NCBI GenBank assembly: GCA_963668445.1
Contig: OY764335.1
Location: 62,001 to 126,000, forward strand
Origin: Poriferisulfidus sp963668445
GTDB taxonomy: Bacteria > Pseudomonadota > Gammaproteobacteria > Poriferisulfidales > Poriferisulfidaceae
Direction: 5' to 3'
Length of the DNA stretch: 64,000 nucleotides
The translations under genes and the position numbers were made by a program. The notes under the pieces were generated by a model. The model was not told the DNA's origin. It did no database searches and was given only the letters and a program-made list of their open reading frames with translations. Position 1 is the first letter of the stretch; each line of letters opens with the position of its first letter. Positions 8,630 to 18,161 of this stretch are shown one piece after another.

Positions 8630-11119
8630 ATGCGCTCTCACGGCTCGGATTCTTCGGCATTGACCTACGTCAGCCTTTTTAGTGGGGCTGGAATAGGCTG
8701 CTACGGGCTTTCGCGTACGGGTTTTGAATGTATAGCAACAGTCGAAAGCCTAGAGCGCCGGTTAGTTGTACAGAGGCATAACAAGGTGTGCCGAAATGCC
8801 TCAGGGTATATATGTGGCGACCTAAGTTTGCCAAGCACCCAAGATAAAATCTATGAAGAGATTAAAAAGTGGAATCTAGAGAGCCCCCGCGCTGTGGATG
8901 TTGTTGTTGCTACTCCGCCCTGTCAAGGCATGTCCGTGTGCAATCACAAGAAAAGGGATGAGAGAAAAAGAAATTCCTTGGTCGTAGCCGCCGTTTCAAC
9001 GGTGGAAAAAATCGTGCCCAAGATTTTCATTTTCGAAAATACTTCGCTATTTTTGAAAACCATATGTGATCTTGAAAACGGGAAACGGATGCCTATAGGA
9101 GATGCCATCAAGGAAAAACTAGGGAAAACCCACCACATCCACACGAAAGTCATTAATTTAAAAAACTATGGATGCCCATCTAGTAGAACTCGAACACTAG
9201 TTATTGGCACTCACAAAAAATTGTGGTTTTCGCCATTGTCCATTTTTCCTGACTGGAAACCCGAAACAACCTTGCGCGAGATTATTGGCGATTTGCCACC
9301 TTTAAAGCGGATGGGCGAAATTTGTCGTCACGACATATATCATGCATTCAAGCCTTATTCAAAGCATATGCGGTCATGGATTGAACATTTGGCTGAAGGG
9401 CAGGGAGCGTTTGACCAGAAATCAATCAGGAGGCGGCCCCACAAGATCATAAATGGCGTGCGCATTGAAAATAAAAATGTGAATGGCGATAAATACAAGC
9501 GCCAATGCTGGGACGCTGTTCCTTCTTGCGTTCATACGCGGAATGATATTTTGGCAAGCCAAAACACCATCCATCCACGTGATGATCGAGTGTTTAGCAT
9601 TCGTGAGTTAATGCGGATGATGTCTATTCCAGATGTTTTCAAGTGGGGCGACTTGCCGACAGACTGTTTGTCTAATATGCCGTTCAGTGACCGACAGAAA
9701 TTTCTTAAGACAAACGAGATGAACATACGTCAGTGTCTAGGAGAAGCCGTGCCGACGGAAGTTATACGTTGTATCGCGCAAAAAGCGTCAATGTGTATTA
9801 GGGATGCACGAATCATGGCCGGCAAGCTCAAAATGAATGGATATCGCCAAACCATCGTTCCGCTTACTTTGGGGCACTGTCCAGGAGCTGAGGAATTAAT
9901 GTGTTCAATAGAGTTGGCTAACGCGGCAAGGAGCACGAAAGCGGCGTATTACACCCCTCCAGTTCCAGCATTCAAATTGATGGAATTAATGCCGAGTTTC
10001 CCATCTAAGAAAGAGATCAGCATCTTGGAGCCTTCAGCAGGCATCGGCAGATTGCTGCATGTGTTGCCGCAGGTTTGCGCCCATTATGAACGGGTGAACA
10101 TTGATGCAATGGATATTGATGCTAGGGCCTTGGACATGGCGAGACGTTTGGCGAAATCCGTAGCGCCTTCTCCTGCTCATATCAGCATCAATTACATTCG
10201 CGGGGATTTTTTGGATTACGACTTTAAGCAAGCAAAGTACGATGTAATAATTGGGAATCCCCCTTTCGGAAAGTTATCGCCCGAAAGGTTCAAACACTAT
10301 TCAAGTCTTAATGGAAATCCCGGGTCTAGGAATGTTTTTGCATTTTTTATGCACAGGGCTATTGGCTTGGCGAAACATGTTGTGATGATTGCTCCCAAGA
10401 GCCTTTTGAATGCCCCAGACTTCACAGTTTTACGAAATTCAATCAATATGCATCATGCTGTGCGGGGCATTTGCGATTTTGGCGAGAAAGGGTTCGAGGG
10501 GGTTAAAATTGAGACCATAGCACTGGCTATACAGACTAATAAAAAACAGTCTGAGGATTCCATAGTTGCGGTTGAGTCGCTCCCGCGACAAAAAACCATG
10601 AGGCAGCCTGCCGGTCTTATTTTTGACAAAGGGCTTCCGTATTGGGTAATTTATAGGGATGATTTCTTTGATTCTGTCCTAGATGGCATGGAGTGCGAGG
10701 TTTTTAAGGTTTTTCGCGACCGTCAGATTACGAAGCGCCACTTAACGGAGCAAGGTAAGGTTCGTGTCCTTAAATCTGTTAATGTGAAACCGTTAAATGC
10801 TCTACCGACCAACAAAGACCTCTATGTGAAAAATGCGAGCGAGTTCGCTGTATGCAAATTTATGAATCGCAGGGATGTTGTTCTTGTGCCAAACTTGTCG
10901 TATTACCCGCGAGCTTGCAGAATGCCTGAAAATTGTATCGCTGATGGATCAGTAGCAATCTTGTACCCGAGGAATGGGATTGGCAGAATAAAGGATAAGG
11001 ACATCAAGTTTTTCAGTACGGAGGAATTTCGGAAATTCTATAGGGTCGCACGCAATTATGGCACGCGCAGTTTGAACATAGATTCAAATTCTGTATTTTT
11101 CTTTGGAGTGAGAAAGTAG
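8630..11119 (+). CDS. Fused C5-cytosine / N6-adenine DNA methyltransferase
   Basis: A bifunctional modification enzyme of 829 aa from the chosen ATG. The N-terminal half is a C5-cytosine methyltransferase: SAM motif LFSGAGIGCYGL, catalytic PPCQG near residues 96-100, and an ENTSLF motif. The C-terminal half is an N6-adenine methyltransferase with motif I ILEPSAGIGRLL and catalytic NPPF near residue 543. Such fusions suit asymmetric target sites where one strand gets m5C and the other m6A. In-frame TTG (8600) and GTG (8621) are alternative starts. The gene is clearly AT-richer than its surroundings, with many AGA, ATA and TTA codons, consistent with recent transfer. An HNH nuclease gene follows after 2 bp. 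Confidence 0.88.
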   Translation: MRSHGSDSSALTYVSLFSGAGIGCYGLSRTGFECIATVESLERRLVVQRHNKVCRNASGYICGDLSLPSTQDKIYEEIKKWNLESPRAVDVVVATPPCQGMSVCNHKKRDERKRNSLVVAAVSTVEKIVPKIFIFENTSLFLKTICDLENGKRMPIGDAIKEKLGKTHHIHTKVINLKNYGCPSSRTRTLVIGTHKKLWFSPLSIFPDWKPETTLREIIGDLPPLKRMGEICRHDIYHAFKPYSKHMRSWIEHLAEGQGAFDQKSIRRRPHKIINGVRIENKNVNGDKYKRQCWDAVPSCVHTRNDILASQNTIHPRDDRVFSIRELMRMMSIPDVFKWGDLPTDCLSNMPFSDRQKFLKTNEMNIRQCLGEAVPTEVIRCIAQKASMCIRDARIMAGKLKMNGYRQTIVPLTLGHCPGAEELMCSIELANAARSTKAAYYTPPVPAFKLMELMPSFPSKKEISILEPSAGIGRLLHVLPQVCAHYERVNIDAMDIDARALDMARRLAKSVAPSPAHISINYIRGDFLDYDFKQAKYDVIIGNPPFGKLSPERFKHYSSLNGNPGSRNVFAFFMHRAIGLAKHVVMIAPKSLLNAPDFTVLRNSINMHHAVRGICDFGEKGFEGVKIETIALAIQTNKKQSEDSIVAVESLPRQKTMRQPAGLIFDKGLPYWVIYRDDFFDSVLDGMECEVFKVFRDRQITKRHLTEQGKVRVLKSVNVKPLNALPTNKDLYVKNASEFAVCKFMNRRDVVLVPNLSYYPRACRMPENCIADGSVAILYPRNGIGRIKDKDIKFFSTEEFRKFYRVARNYGTRSLNIDSNSVFFFGVRK

Positions 11120-11121
11120 CC

Positions 11122-12348
11122 ATGGACAGGGTATTAAAACATCTCAGACAATGTTGTTTGGATATTCGCCAAACGAATAATGGACGATGGTATGACCAGA
11201 AAATAACCCCTGATATCATGTCAGCAATTTGCGATGTCATAGTGCGATGGCACGAGGACCATGGGCCTAAGGCTAGTTTTAGCCGTGCGGACCTTCAAGA
11301 AACTGACGCATTTAGGGACTTCATGGTATCCCACTTTGGCAAGCCCGATCCCCAAGATCCTAGTGCGCAACGTGAATACGACAAGGTTATAGGCCAACCT
11401 ATTAATGTCTTGCATGCTGCTGGGCTTATTGAGCAAGTTAGCACTTCGCCTAGGGGATATAAAGTGCTAGGGAAACTCCTATTCGTATTGCGCAGAATGG
11501 CTAGCAATGAGCAAGAGGCGGTCCAGTTTTTATACGTTTATGTAAACGAAACTTGCTTGCAATCTGGCCTATCCTCTCATTTTAGTGCCTTTTTTGAAAA
11601 CCAGGATACTAATGCTTTAGGTGAGCTAAGGGGTTATTACGTTAAGTTTATCCAAAAACACACTGGGATAACGCGAGATTTAGAGCCACGACGTGTTTTC
11701 CCAAAAGTGTTGAATATTCAGGCGTATAGTAAGAAGAAGCAGGGGATTGTCATGGGCAGATTGTCGGCCGCTCCTATATCCTTGTACGATATACGGTACA
11801 ACAGAATTAATTTTCGCGATATTAAGAAGCTGAAAGGGATTCCTAGGAGACGAGCGAGGCAGATCCAGGAAAGCACAGGGGAATCATCAAGGCACGTAAT
11901 GCGAGTGGTAAAGGATGTTAAGGATTACCATGAGAACATTCCAGAGATTAAGGATGCTTTTTCGATTACTGATTCGACCTCATCACGTTCTGTCGAGGGG
12001 CATCATATTTTCCCGAAGTCAGTATACCCACAATTAGCCGATGTACGCGAAAACATAATTCTTTTGACACCCACTCAGCATCAAAGTCAGGCACATGGAT
12101 ACTTGGATGTCGATCCTGCGTACCAACTGCTGTGTCTAATAAAAAAGCTGGAGGGCATTAAGGCATGCGAGGAAAATCCTAATTCCACTTTTTATTCGTT
12201 CAGAGTCTTCGTGAGAATATTGTACGCTGTTGGCATTCTGGACGTTTCAGAAGATAAAGCAAAATCCATGAAATACGACGATGCTTTACGAGAGATCGTT
12301 CGAGCGTATTCCCCAAAATCATTAAAGAAAGTCGTAAGGAAACTATAA
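11122..12348 (+). CDS. HNH-family restriction endonuclease
   Basis: A 408-aa protein starting 2 bp after the fused methyltransferase stop. The C-terminal third holds an HNH motif, with HHIFPKSVYP starting at about residue 294 and ENIILLTPTQHQ downstream. The N-terminal part shows no domain I recognise and may recognise DNA. With the fused methyltransferase this makes a type II (probably type IIS-like) restriction-modification pair, by analogy with HNH enzymes such as MnlI and HphI that need both m5C and m6A protection. It shares the AT-rich composition of its partner. The recognition sequence cannot be predicted from sequence alone. Confidence 0.75.
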   Translation: MDRVLKHLRQCCLDIRQTNNGRWYDQKITPDIMSAICDVIVRWHEDHGPKASFSRADLQETDAFRDFMVSHFGKPDPQDPSAQREYDKVIGQPINVLHAAGLIEQVSTSPRGYKVLGKLLFVLRRMASNEQEAVQFLYVYVNETCLQSGLSSHFSAFFENQDTNALGELRGYYVKFIQKHTGITRDLEPRRVFPKVLNIQAYSKKKQGIVMGRLSAAPISLYDIRYNRINFRDIKKLKGIPRRRARQIQESTGESSRHVMRVVKDVKDYHENIPEIKDAFSITDSTSSRSVEGHHIFPKSVYPQLADVRENIILLTPTQHQSQAHGYLDVDPAYQLLCLIKKLEGIKACEENPNSTFYSFRVFVRILYAVGILDVSEDKAKSMKYDDALREIVRAYSPKSLKKVVRKL

Positions 12349-12718
12349 CTTCTTATTCCGCCAAAGTTGAAACTTCCCATTGGTGCGCGGATGCGCAAAC
12401 GGACGGCCTGCTACACGTCTGGTTTGGGAATCAGGGGCTGCGGGTTCGCTGTTTTCATTCATCGATGGCGTTGCCAGCCGGCCGATGACAATGCGTATAG
12501 TGCTGTCGGAGATTTCGCATGCCGGTCTATGCCTGTGTCGGGAGTATGCGGGCGAACCGCGGACTGCCCTGCACCCTGCAACTACGGACAAGTGTGGCGT
12601 GTTCCGGATGGTCTGGCACGAAGTCTCGCTGGAGCCGCCCCCGAGATGCCAGCCAGCCGGGAATCGCGCTTGGCGCAGCCTAGACCCGGGTAGGGGCGGC
12701 ATTGATAGGCCTCCTCGG
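12349..12718. other. Non-coding stretch between RM island and iron operon
   Basis: Composition returns from AT-rich to chromosomal GC content within the first 60 bp. Short open frames on both strands show no protein-like signature or ribosome binding site. I see no repeat or attachment-site pair marking the end of the island. Confidence 0.5.
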
Positions 12719-12759
12719 TTGACAATCCGGCAATAGTATAAATAATAGTCATTCTCAAT
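12719..12759 (+). promoter_or_regulatory. Sigma-70-type promoter overlapped by a Fur box
   Basis: A perfect -35 TTGACA (12719-12724) and AATAAT (12741-12746) are spaced 16 bp apart. The segment 12740-12759 matches about 16 of 20 positions of the classical Fur box (AAATGATAATCATTATCATT). It overlaps the -10 element. Iron-replete Fur would therefore block transcription of the downstream fbpABC genes. Confidence 0.7.
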
Positions 12760-12798
12760 CTTTTTCCCTTTAATTTTCCAGCCACGGGTTTTCTATAT

Positions 12799-13824
12799 AT
12801 GCGATTCGCCCTTATCGGCTTGCTGGCCATCGTGCTGATGCCGGCCGTGCCGATTTCAGGACGCACGACCGAGACGGCTGCGGAAGCGGTGACTTTGACG
12901 CTGTATTCCTCGCGCAAGGAACATTTGATCGAACCGGCGCTGGAGCGGTATACGGACCGGACTGGCGTGGCCTTCAATCTGCATACCGGCAAGCCCGGGC
13001 CCCTCCTGGAGCGCCTCAGTGCGATGGGCGAGCAGGGCGAAGCCGATCTGCTGCTGACCGTCGATGCCGGCAACCTTTGGCATGCCGCCGAGCGTGGCTT
13101 GCTGGCGCCGATCGATTCGCCGAAGCTGGAGGCGGCGATTCCGGCGGCATTGCGCGACCCTCAAAACCTCTGGTTCGGCATCACCAAGCGCGCCCGCACC
13201 ATCGCGTACAGCACGGAACGCGTGCAGCCCGAGGAACTGGCGACGTACGAGGACTTGGCGGATCCGAAATGGCGCGGCCGCCTGTGCCTGCGCACCTCCA
13301 AGAAGGTCTACAACCAGTCGCTGACCGCCGCGTTGATTGCGCATCATGGCGAAGAGCAGGCCGAAGCCATCGTCGCCGGCTGGATTGCCAACCTCGCGGC
13401 CGAACCGTTCTCCAGCGACACCAAGGCGCTGAAGGCGGTGGCTCAGGCCCAGTGCGACCTCACCATCGTCAATTCCTACTATTTCGGACGGTTGATGCGT
13501 GCGGAAAATGCGGCCTACGCGCTGGCGCTGTTCTGGCCGAATCAGGATGCGCAGGGCGTGCATGTGAACATCTCGGGCGGCGGCGTGCTGCAGTCCGCGC
13601 GGCATCCGGAGGCCGCCCAGGCGTTTCTGGAATGGATGGTGGAGCCGGAAGCGCAGAGTCTGTTGGCGGCGCTGAACCTCGAGTACCCGGCACGCGGCGA
13701 CGTGCCGGCCTCGCCGCTGGTGCGTGCGTGGGGCGAATTCCGCAGCGATGCCATGAATCTGGCCGCGGCCGGACGCCTGCAGGCGCAGGCGATTCGCTTG
13801 ATGGACCGCGTCGGCTGGCGATGA
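12799..13824 (+). CDS. fbpA: Periplasmic iron(III)-binding protein FbpA
   Basis: The substrate-binding subunit of a ferric iron ABC transporter, 341 aa. An N-terminal signal peptide (residues 1-21) precedes the solute-binding fold, which opens with LTLYSSRKEHLIEPAL. The consecutive tyrosines in NSYYFGRL (Tyr227-Tyr228) correspond to the iron-coordinating pair of FbpA proteins, and LCLRTSKKVYNQS is another family segment. It is first in the operon, directly behind a Fur-box promoter. The start is the first ATG after the AT-rich leader; no strong Shine-Dalgarno is visible. Confidence 0.88.
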   Translation: MRFALIGLLAIVLMPAVPISGRTTETAAEAVTLTLYSSRKEHLIEPALERYTDRTGVAFNLHTGKPGPLLERLSAMGEQGEADLLLTVDAGNLWHAAERGLLAPIDSPKLEAAIPAALRDPQNLWFGITKRARTIAYSTERVQPEELATYEDLADPKWRGRLCLRTSKKVYNQSLTAALIAHHGEEQAEAIVAGWIANLAAEPFSSDTKALKAVAQAQCDLTIVNSYYFGRLMRAENAAYALALFWPNQDAQGVHVNISGGGVLQSARHPEAAQAFLEWMVEPEAQSLLAALNLEYPARGDVPASPLVRAWGEFRSDAMNLAAAGRLQAQAIRLMDRVGWR

Positions 13825-13837
13825 GCCTCGGCGACGC

Positions 13838-15457
13838 ATGTCGGTAGCGACCATCGGGCCGGCCGGCCATCTCTGGCGTTGGAGCAACGGCCTGCTGGCC
13901 GCCGTTGTTCTCGTTCCGCTGCTGGTCATTTTCGGCGCTTGGCTGGCGCCAGCCACGGAGGTCTGGGCGCATCTGGCCGCGACTTCGCTGCCCCGCCTGC
14001 TCGGCAACACGCTCATGCTGATGCTCGGCGTCGCCGCCGGCACCGGCCTGCTCGGCGTCAGCCTCGCCTGGCTGGTGTGCGCCTGCGAGTTTCCGGGACG
14101 GCGCTGGCTGGATTGGGCTCTGATGTTGCCGTTTGCGCTGCCCACCTACGTGATGGCGTTCGTGTTTCTGGGCCTGATGGATTTCCAAGGCCCGGCGCAG
14201 GGCGCCCTGCGTTTTCTGTTCGGCCTGCCGGAGGCTTGGAGCTTCGAAGTGCGTCATGCGGCCGGCGTTATCTGCGTTATGGCACTGGTGCTGTACCCGT
14301 ACGTCTACATGCTGGCGCGCAGTGCGTTTCTTCGGCAGGGCGTCGCGGCGCTGGAAGCGGCCCGCACGTTGGGCATGACGCACCGCCAGAGTTTCGTGCG
14401 CGTCGCCCTGCCGATGGCGCGTCCGGCCATCATAGCCGGCATTAGTCTGGCCGTCATGGAAGCGCTAGCTGATTTTGGGGCCGTGGCGGTGTTCAACTAC
14501 GACACGTTCACGACGGCGATCTACAAGGCGTGGTTCGGCTTCTTCGATCTGAGGGCAGCCAGCCAGCTGGCCTCCATGCTGCTGGCGTTCGTCGTCCTGC
14601 TGGTGTTTCTAGAACGCTGGGGACGTTCGCGGGCCCGCTACGACAGCCACGGGGCGACCCTCTCGAAGCGGCACCGCCTGCGCGGCATGGCCGCCGCTGC
14701 GGCCAGCGGCTATTGCGGCCTCGTGCTGCTGCTGGCATTCGTCGCGCCGATGCTCCAGTTGCTGGTCTGGACCGGACGCTGGCTCGACGACATCAATCCG
14801 GGGTTCCTATTAATGGCGGGGCGCACCTTGGCACTGGGTGCCATGGCGGCTGCAGTAACGGTGGCGGGAGCGTTCGTTATGGCGTACGCCTTGCATCGCC
14901 AGCCGGGGGCGTGGACTCGGGTCAGCGTGCGCGTCGCGACATTGGGCTATGCGCTTCCAGGCTCCGTTCTGGCGGTGGCCGTGATGCTGTCGCTGACATG
15001 GCTCGACCGGCAGGCGGCGGCAGTCTGGGCCTGGCTGACGGGCGCGGAACTCGGCTGGGTGCTGGCCGGCGGCGTGGGCGGTCTTCTGCTTACGTATTTT
15101 GCGCGGTTTTTGGCGCTGGCGTTCAATCCGATTGATGCGGCGCTGGAGCAGGTGCGGCCGAGCTTGCGCGAAGCGGCCCAGAGCCTGCGGCTGAGCGGCT
15201 TCGCCTTGGTGCGGCAGTTGTACGCGCCGATCCTGCGCCCGGGCCTTCTGACGGCGGCGCTGCTGGTGCTGGTGGACGTGATGAAGGAAATGCCGGCGAC
15301 GCTGCTGCTGCGGCCGTTCGGGTGGGATACGCTGGCCGTGCGCATCTACGGCCTGTCGTCGGAAGGCTTGTGGGAGCGTGCGGCGCTGCCGGCCGTGATG
15401 CTGGTCGCGGTGGGTCTGATTCCAGTGCTGCTGCTGGCGGTGCGCGGCCGCAATTGA
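13838..15457 (+). CDS. fbpB: Iron(III) ABC transporter permease FbpB
   Basis: A 539-aa inner-membrane permease made of two fused BinDPT modules, as usual for FbpB/SfuB. About twelve hydrophobic helices are visible. Each half carries an EAA-like cytoplasmic loop (ALEAARTLGMTHRQSFVRVALP and ALEQVRPSLREAAQSLRLSG begin these segments) that contacts the ATPase. It starts 14 bp after fbpA and is followed 8 bp later by fbpC. Confidence 0.87.
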   Translation: MSVATIGPAGHLWRWSNGLLAAVVLVPLLVIFGAWLAPATEVWAHLAATSLPRLLGNTLMLMLGVAAGTGLLGVSLAWLVCACEFPGRRWLDWALMLPFALPTYVMAFVFLGLMDFQGPAQGALRFLFGLPEAWSFEVRHAAGVICVMALVLYPYVYMLARSAFLRQGVAALEAARTLGMTHRQSFVRVALPMARPAIIAGISLAVMEALADFGAVAVFNYDTFTTAIYKAWFGFFDLRAASQLASMLLAFVVLLVFLERWGRSRARYDSHGATLSKRHRLRGMAAAAASGYCGLVLLLAFVAPMLQLLVWTGRWLDDINPGFLLMAGRTLALGAMAAAVTVAGAFVMAYALHRQPGAWTRVSVRVATLGYALPGSVLAVAVMLSLTWLDRQAAAVWAWLTGAELGWVLAGGVGGLLLTYFARFLALAFNPIDAALEQVRPSLREAAQSLRLSGFALVRQLYAPILRPGLLTAALLVLVDVMKEMPATLLLRPFGWDTLAVRIYGLSSEGLWERAALPAVMLVAVGLIPVLLLAVRGRN

Positions 15458-15465
15458 GGGCGACG

Positions 15466-16518
15466 ATGGCGCTTCTGGAACTGGAACGCGTGGGCTGCTC
15501 GTACGGCAACGGGCCAGTCTTGCGCGATTTGTCGCTGCAGGTTGCCGAAGGCGATATCGTCGCGCTGCTCGGCCCGTCGGGCAGCGGCAAGACGACGGCG
15601 CTGCGCGCCATCCTCGGCTTTGAACCCGTAAGCCAAGGCCTGCTGCGCATCGCCGGCGAGATCGTGTCGTCGGCGGATGTCCATATTCCGCCGGAACGGC
15701 GACCGGTCGGCATGGTCTTTCAGGACCATGCGCTGTTTCCGCACTTGACGGTGGCGCAAAACATCGCTTTGGGCATCCGCCGCGAATCGCTGGCGCGCCA
15801 GCGGCGGACGGTACAGAGCCTGCTCGAACTGATTCATCTGGACGAGTGCGGCGCACGCTATCCGCATGAATTGTCCGGTGGGCAGCAGGCGCGCGTGGCG
15901 CTGGCGCGGGCCTTGGCGCCGCGCCCCCAGCTGCTGCTGCTGGACGAACCGTTCACGAAGCTGGATGTGGCGTTGCGCGAGCGGCTGGTGCAGGAAGTGC
16001 GAGGAATCCTCAAGGAGACCGGCGCGACGGCCCTGATGGTGACGCATGATCATGACGAGGCCTTCGCCATGGGCGATCGGATCGGCGTCATGATGGACGG
16101 CGAACTCCAGCAATGGGATGTGCCGTTCAACATCTACCATCGGCCGGCCTCGCGGCAGGTGGCCCAATTCGTAGGCCGTGGCGTGTTCGTGTCGGGCATT
16201 CTGCGCGACCCCCACGCGTTTGAGACGGAATTCGGCATGTTGCGCAGCAAGCGGGCGCATCCGCACCCGGCCGGCACGCGCATGGACATCCTGTTGCGCC
16301 CGGACGATGTCGTTCTGGACGCGGACGGTCCGATTCGTGCAACGGTGGCGGAGAAGGTGCCTAGGAGCGATGATACGACGCTGTATACGCTCCGGATAGA
16401 ATCAGACGTACGTCTGCTGACGCTGACATCGAGCCATGAGCATCTGGAGGTTGGCGCATCGGCGCGGATTCGGCTGGATCTCAAGCATCTGGTCGCGTTC
16501 CCGGCATCCTCCTCCTGA
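15466..16518 (+). CDS. fbpC: Iron(III) ABC transporter ATPase FbpC
   Basis: The 350-aa ATPase of the iron importer. Walker A is GPSGSGKTTALRA, the signature is LSGGQQARVALARAL, Walker B is LLLLDEPF, and the switch His is in LMVTHDHDEA. A C-terminal TOBE-like extension follows (LLRPDDVVLDADGP onward). The ATG chosen gives the standard N-terminus (MALLELERVGCSYG); the open frame continues upstream inside fbpB but is not protein-like. Confidence 0.9.
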   Translation: MALLELERVGCSYGNGPVLRDLSLQVAEGDIVALLGPSGSGKTTALRAILGFEPVSQGLLRIAGEIVSSADVHIPPERRPVGMVFQDHALFPHLTVAQNIALGIRRESLARQRRTVQSLLELIHLDECGARYPHELSGGQQARVALARALAPRPQLLLLDEPFTKLDVALRERLVQEVRGILKETGATALMVTHDHDEAFAMGDRIGVMMDGELQQWDVPFNIYHRPASRQVAQFVGRGVFVSGILRDPHAFETEFGMLRSKRAHPHPAGTRMDILLRPDDVVLDADGPIRATVAEKVPRSDDTTLYTLRIESDVRLLTLTSSHEHLEVGASARIRLDLKHLVAFPASSS

Positions 16519-16529
16519 ACTGCCGCGGC

Positions 16530-17045
16530 TCAGGCGTAGCGCCGTTCGTGTTCCAGCAGCGAGCGCTTGATCTTCAGCATGCGCATGGAGCGGGATGGCG
16601 CGAGCGGGCCGCCGTAGCCGCCTAGGCCGTCCTTGCGCACCACGCGGTGGCAGGGTGTGATGATGCATAGCGGATTGCGGCCGTTCGCCGTCCCGACGGA
16701 GCGGGCGCTGCCGCCGGCCCGGGTGGCGACTTCCGCATAGGTCCGGGTCTGCCCGTAGGGAATCCTGCCGAGTTCCGTCCACACGGCGCGGCGATAGCCG
16801 CTGATAGGGCTGTCCGGCGCCATGGGCGCCAGCGGCAGCGAGAACTCCTTGCGCCGGCCGGCGCAGTACTCCCGAAGCTGCCGGGCGGCTTTGCGGGTGA
16901 GCGCATTGGGCCGGTCGGCGCGTCGTGCGCGCCGATCCAGAAGGAAGAATGCGGCTTCCAAGCCATACGGGCCGGCGCGCAGTTCAAGCGGCGCGCCGAA
17001 CGGGGTGTCGAGGGTCTGCCAGCGGCTCGCGTTCGGCGCAGGCAT
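16530..17045 (-). CDS. ogt: Methylated-DNA--protein-cysteine methyltransferase
   Basis: A suicide DNA repair protein that removes alkyl groups from O6-alkylguanine. The 171-aa protein has the C-terminal DNA-binding domain with YGQTRTYAEVATRAGGSARSV and the acceptor cysteine in ITPCHRVV. The start is the ATG giving MPAPNASRW; upstream in-frame sequence is the reverse of rplS. The gene follows rplS by 7 bp and may be cotranscribed with the ribosomal operon. It converges on fbpC. Confidence 0.9.
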   Translation of the reverse strand: MPAPNASRWQTLDTPFGAPLELRAGPYGLEAAFFLLDRRARRADRPNALTRKAARQLREYCAGRRKEFSLPLAPMAPDSPISGYRRAVWTELGRIPYGQTRTYAEVATRAGGSARSVGTANGRNPLCIITPCHRVVRKDGLGGYGGPLAPSRSMRMLKIKRSLLEHERRYA

Positions 17046-17052
17046 AGCCGGT

Positions 17053-17409
17053 TCAGCCGCGAAGCTTCTCTTTGATCCGTGCCGCCTTGCCGGTGCGGCC
17101 GCGCAGATAGTAGAGTTTCGCGCGCCGCACTTTGCCGCGGCGCTTGACTTCGATGGCGCCGATGAGCGGGCTGTGCAGCTGGAAGACGCGCTCGACGCCT
17201 TCGCCATGCGAAATCTTGCGCACCGTGAACGACGAGTTCAGGCCGCGGTTGCGCCGGGCGATGACCACGCCTTCGAACACCTGCAGCCGCTCGCGTTCGC
17301 CTTCCCGTACTTTGACCGACACGGCGACGGTGTCGCCGGGGCCGAACTTCACGTCCGCCAGTTCCGGGCGCATTTGCGCCTGTTCCAGTTGCTCCATTGT
17401 CGCGTTCAC
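17053..17409 (-). CDS. rplS: 50S ribosomal protein L19
   Basis: A 118-aa ribosomal protein L19 with the typical VKFGPGDTVAVSVKVREG and FEGVVIARRNRGLNSSFTVRK segments. A GTG start at 17409 is chosen because AAGGAG sits 8 nt upstream and the GTGA overlaps the trmD stop. An ATG four codons later lacks a Shine-Dalgarno. It is the last gene of rpsP-rimM-trmD-rplS. Confidence 0.96.
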   Translation of the reverse strand: MNATMEQLEQAQMRPELADVKFGPGDTVAVSVKVREGERERLQVFEGVVIARRNRGLNSSFTVRKISHGEGVERVFQLHSPLIGAIEVKRRGKVRRAKLYYLRGRTGKAARIKEKLRG

Positions 17410-18161
17410 GAGCTTGTCTCCTTGCAGGTGGCATTCAGGTATTCGTTCAGCAGGGCCTGATCCTCCGCCGTCAGCGAGGCGGACTGGAGCAGATCCGGGC
17501 GGCGCAGATAGGTCCGACCCAGTGCTTCCCGCCGCCGCCAGCGTGCTATTTTGCCATGATCTCCGGATAAAAGCACCTCCGGGGGCCGCAGCCCTCCGAT
17601 TTCTTCCGGCCGCGTGTAGTGCGGACAGTCCAGCAGACCGTCGGCGAACGAGTCCTGCTGCGCGGATTCGGTGCAGCCCAACACGCCGGGCAGCAGCCGG
17701 GCCACGGCATCAATCACGACGGCGGCCGCCAGTTCGCCGCCGCTGAGCACATAGTCGCCGATCGACCATTCGTCATCGATGTGCTGCTGAAGGAAGCGTT
17801 CGTCTATGCCTTCGTAGCGTCCGGCGATCAGGATCAGGCTGCCACGCTCCGCGGCTTCGCGTGCTCGCGCCTGCGTGAACGGCGCGCCTTGGGGTGTCAG
17901 AGCCACGGTCCGTGCTTCCGGACAGGCCTGCTGCGCTGCCGCCTGCGCTTGCGCCAAGGGTTCGTAGCGCATGACCATGCCGGGGCCGCCGCCATACGGA
18001 CGGTCGTCCACGGTGCGATGCGGATCTTCGGCGAATGCGCGCGGGTTGATGCATTGCACTTCAATGCGGTTCTGTTCGCGCGCCCGCCCGATGACGCCGG
18101 CGCCGACGGCGGCCTCGACGATTTCAGGCAGCAGGCAGACGACAGCGAAGCGCATGGTCAT
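17406..18161 (-). CDS. trmD: tRNA (guanine-N1)-methyltransferase TrmD
   Basis: Methylates G37 of tRNAs reading CNN codons, preventing +1 frameshifts. The 251-aa protein has the trefoil-knot SAM motif IGDYVLSGGELAA and upstream segments YGGGPGMVMRYEPL and LIAGRYEGIDERF. The ATG at 18161 overlaps the rimM stop as ATGA; a second ATG two codons later is possible. Confidence 0.96.
   Translation of the reverse strand: MTMRFAVVCLLPEIVEAAVGAGVIGRAREQNRIEVQCINPRAFAEDPHRTVDDRPYGGGPGMVMRYEPLAQAQAAAQQACPEARTVALTPQGAPFTQARAREAAERGSLILIAGRYEGIDERFLQQHIDDEWSIGDYVLSGGELAAAVVIDAVARLLPGVLGCTESAQQDSFADGLLDCPHYTRPEEIGGLRPPEVLLSGDHGKIARWRRREALGRTYLRRPDLLQSASLTAEDQALLNEYLNATCKETSS

Noticed and set aside
12367..12736. 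Short plus-strand open frames between the RM island and the iron operon
   Set aside because: No ribosome binding site or protein-like composition, and they overlap each other in different frames.
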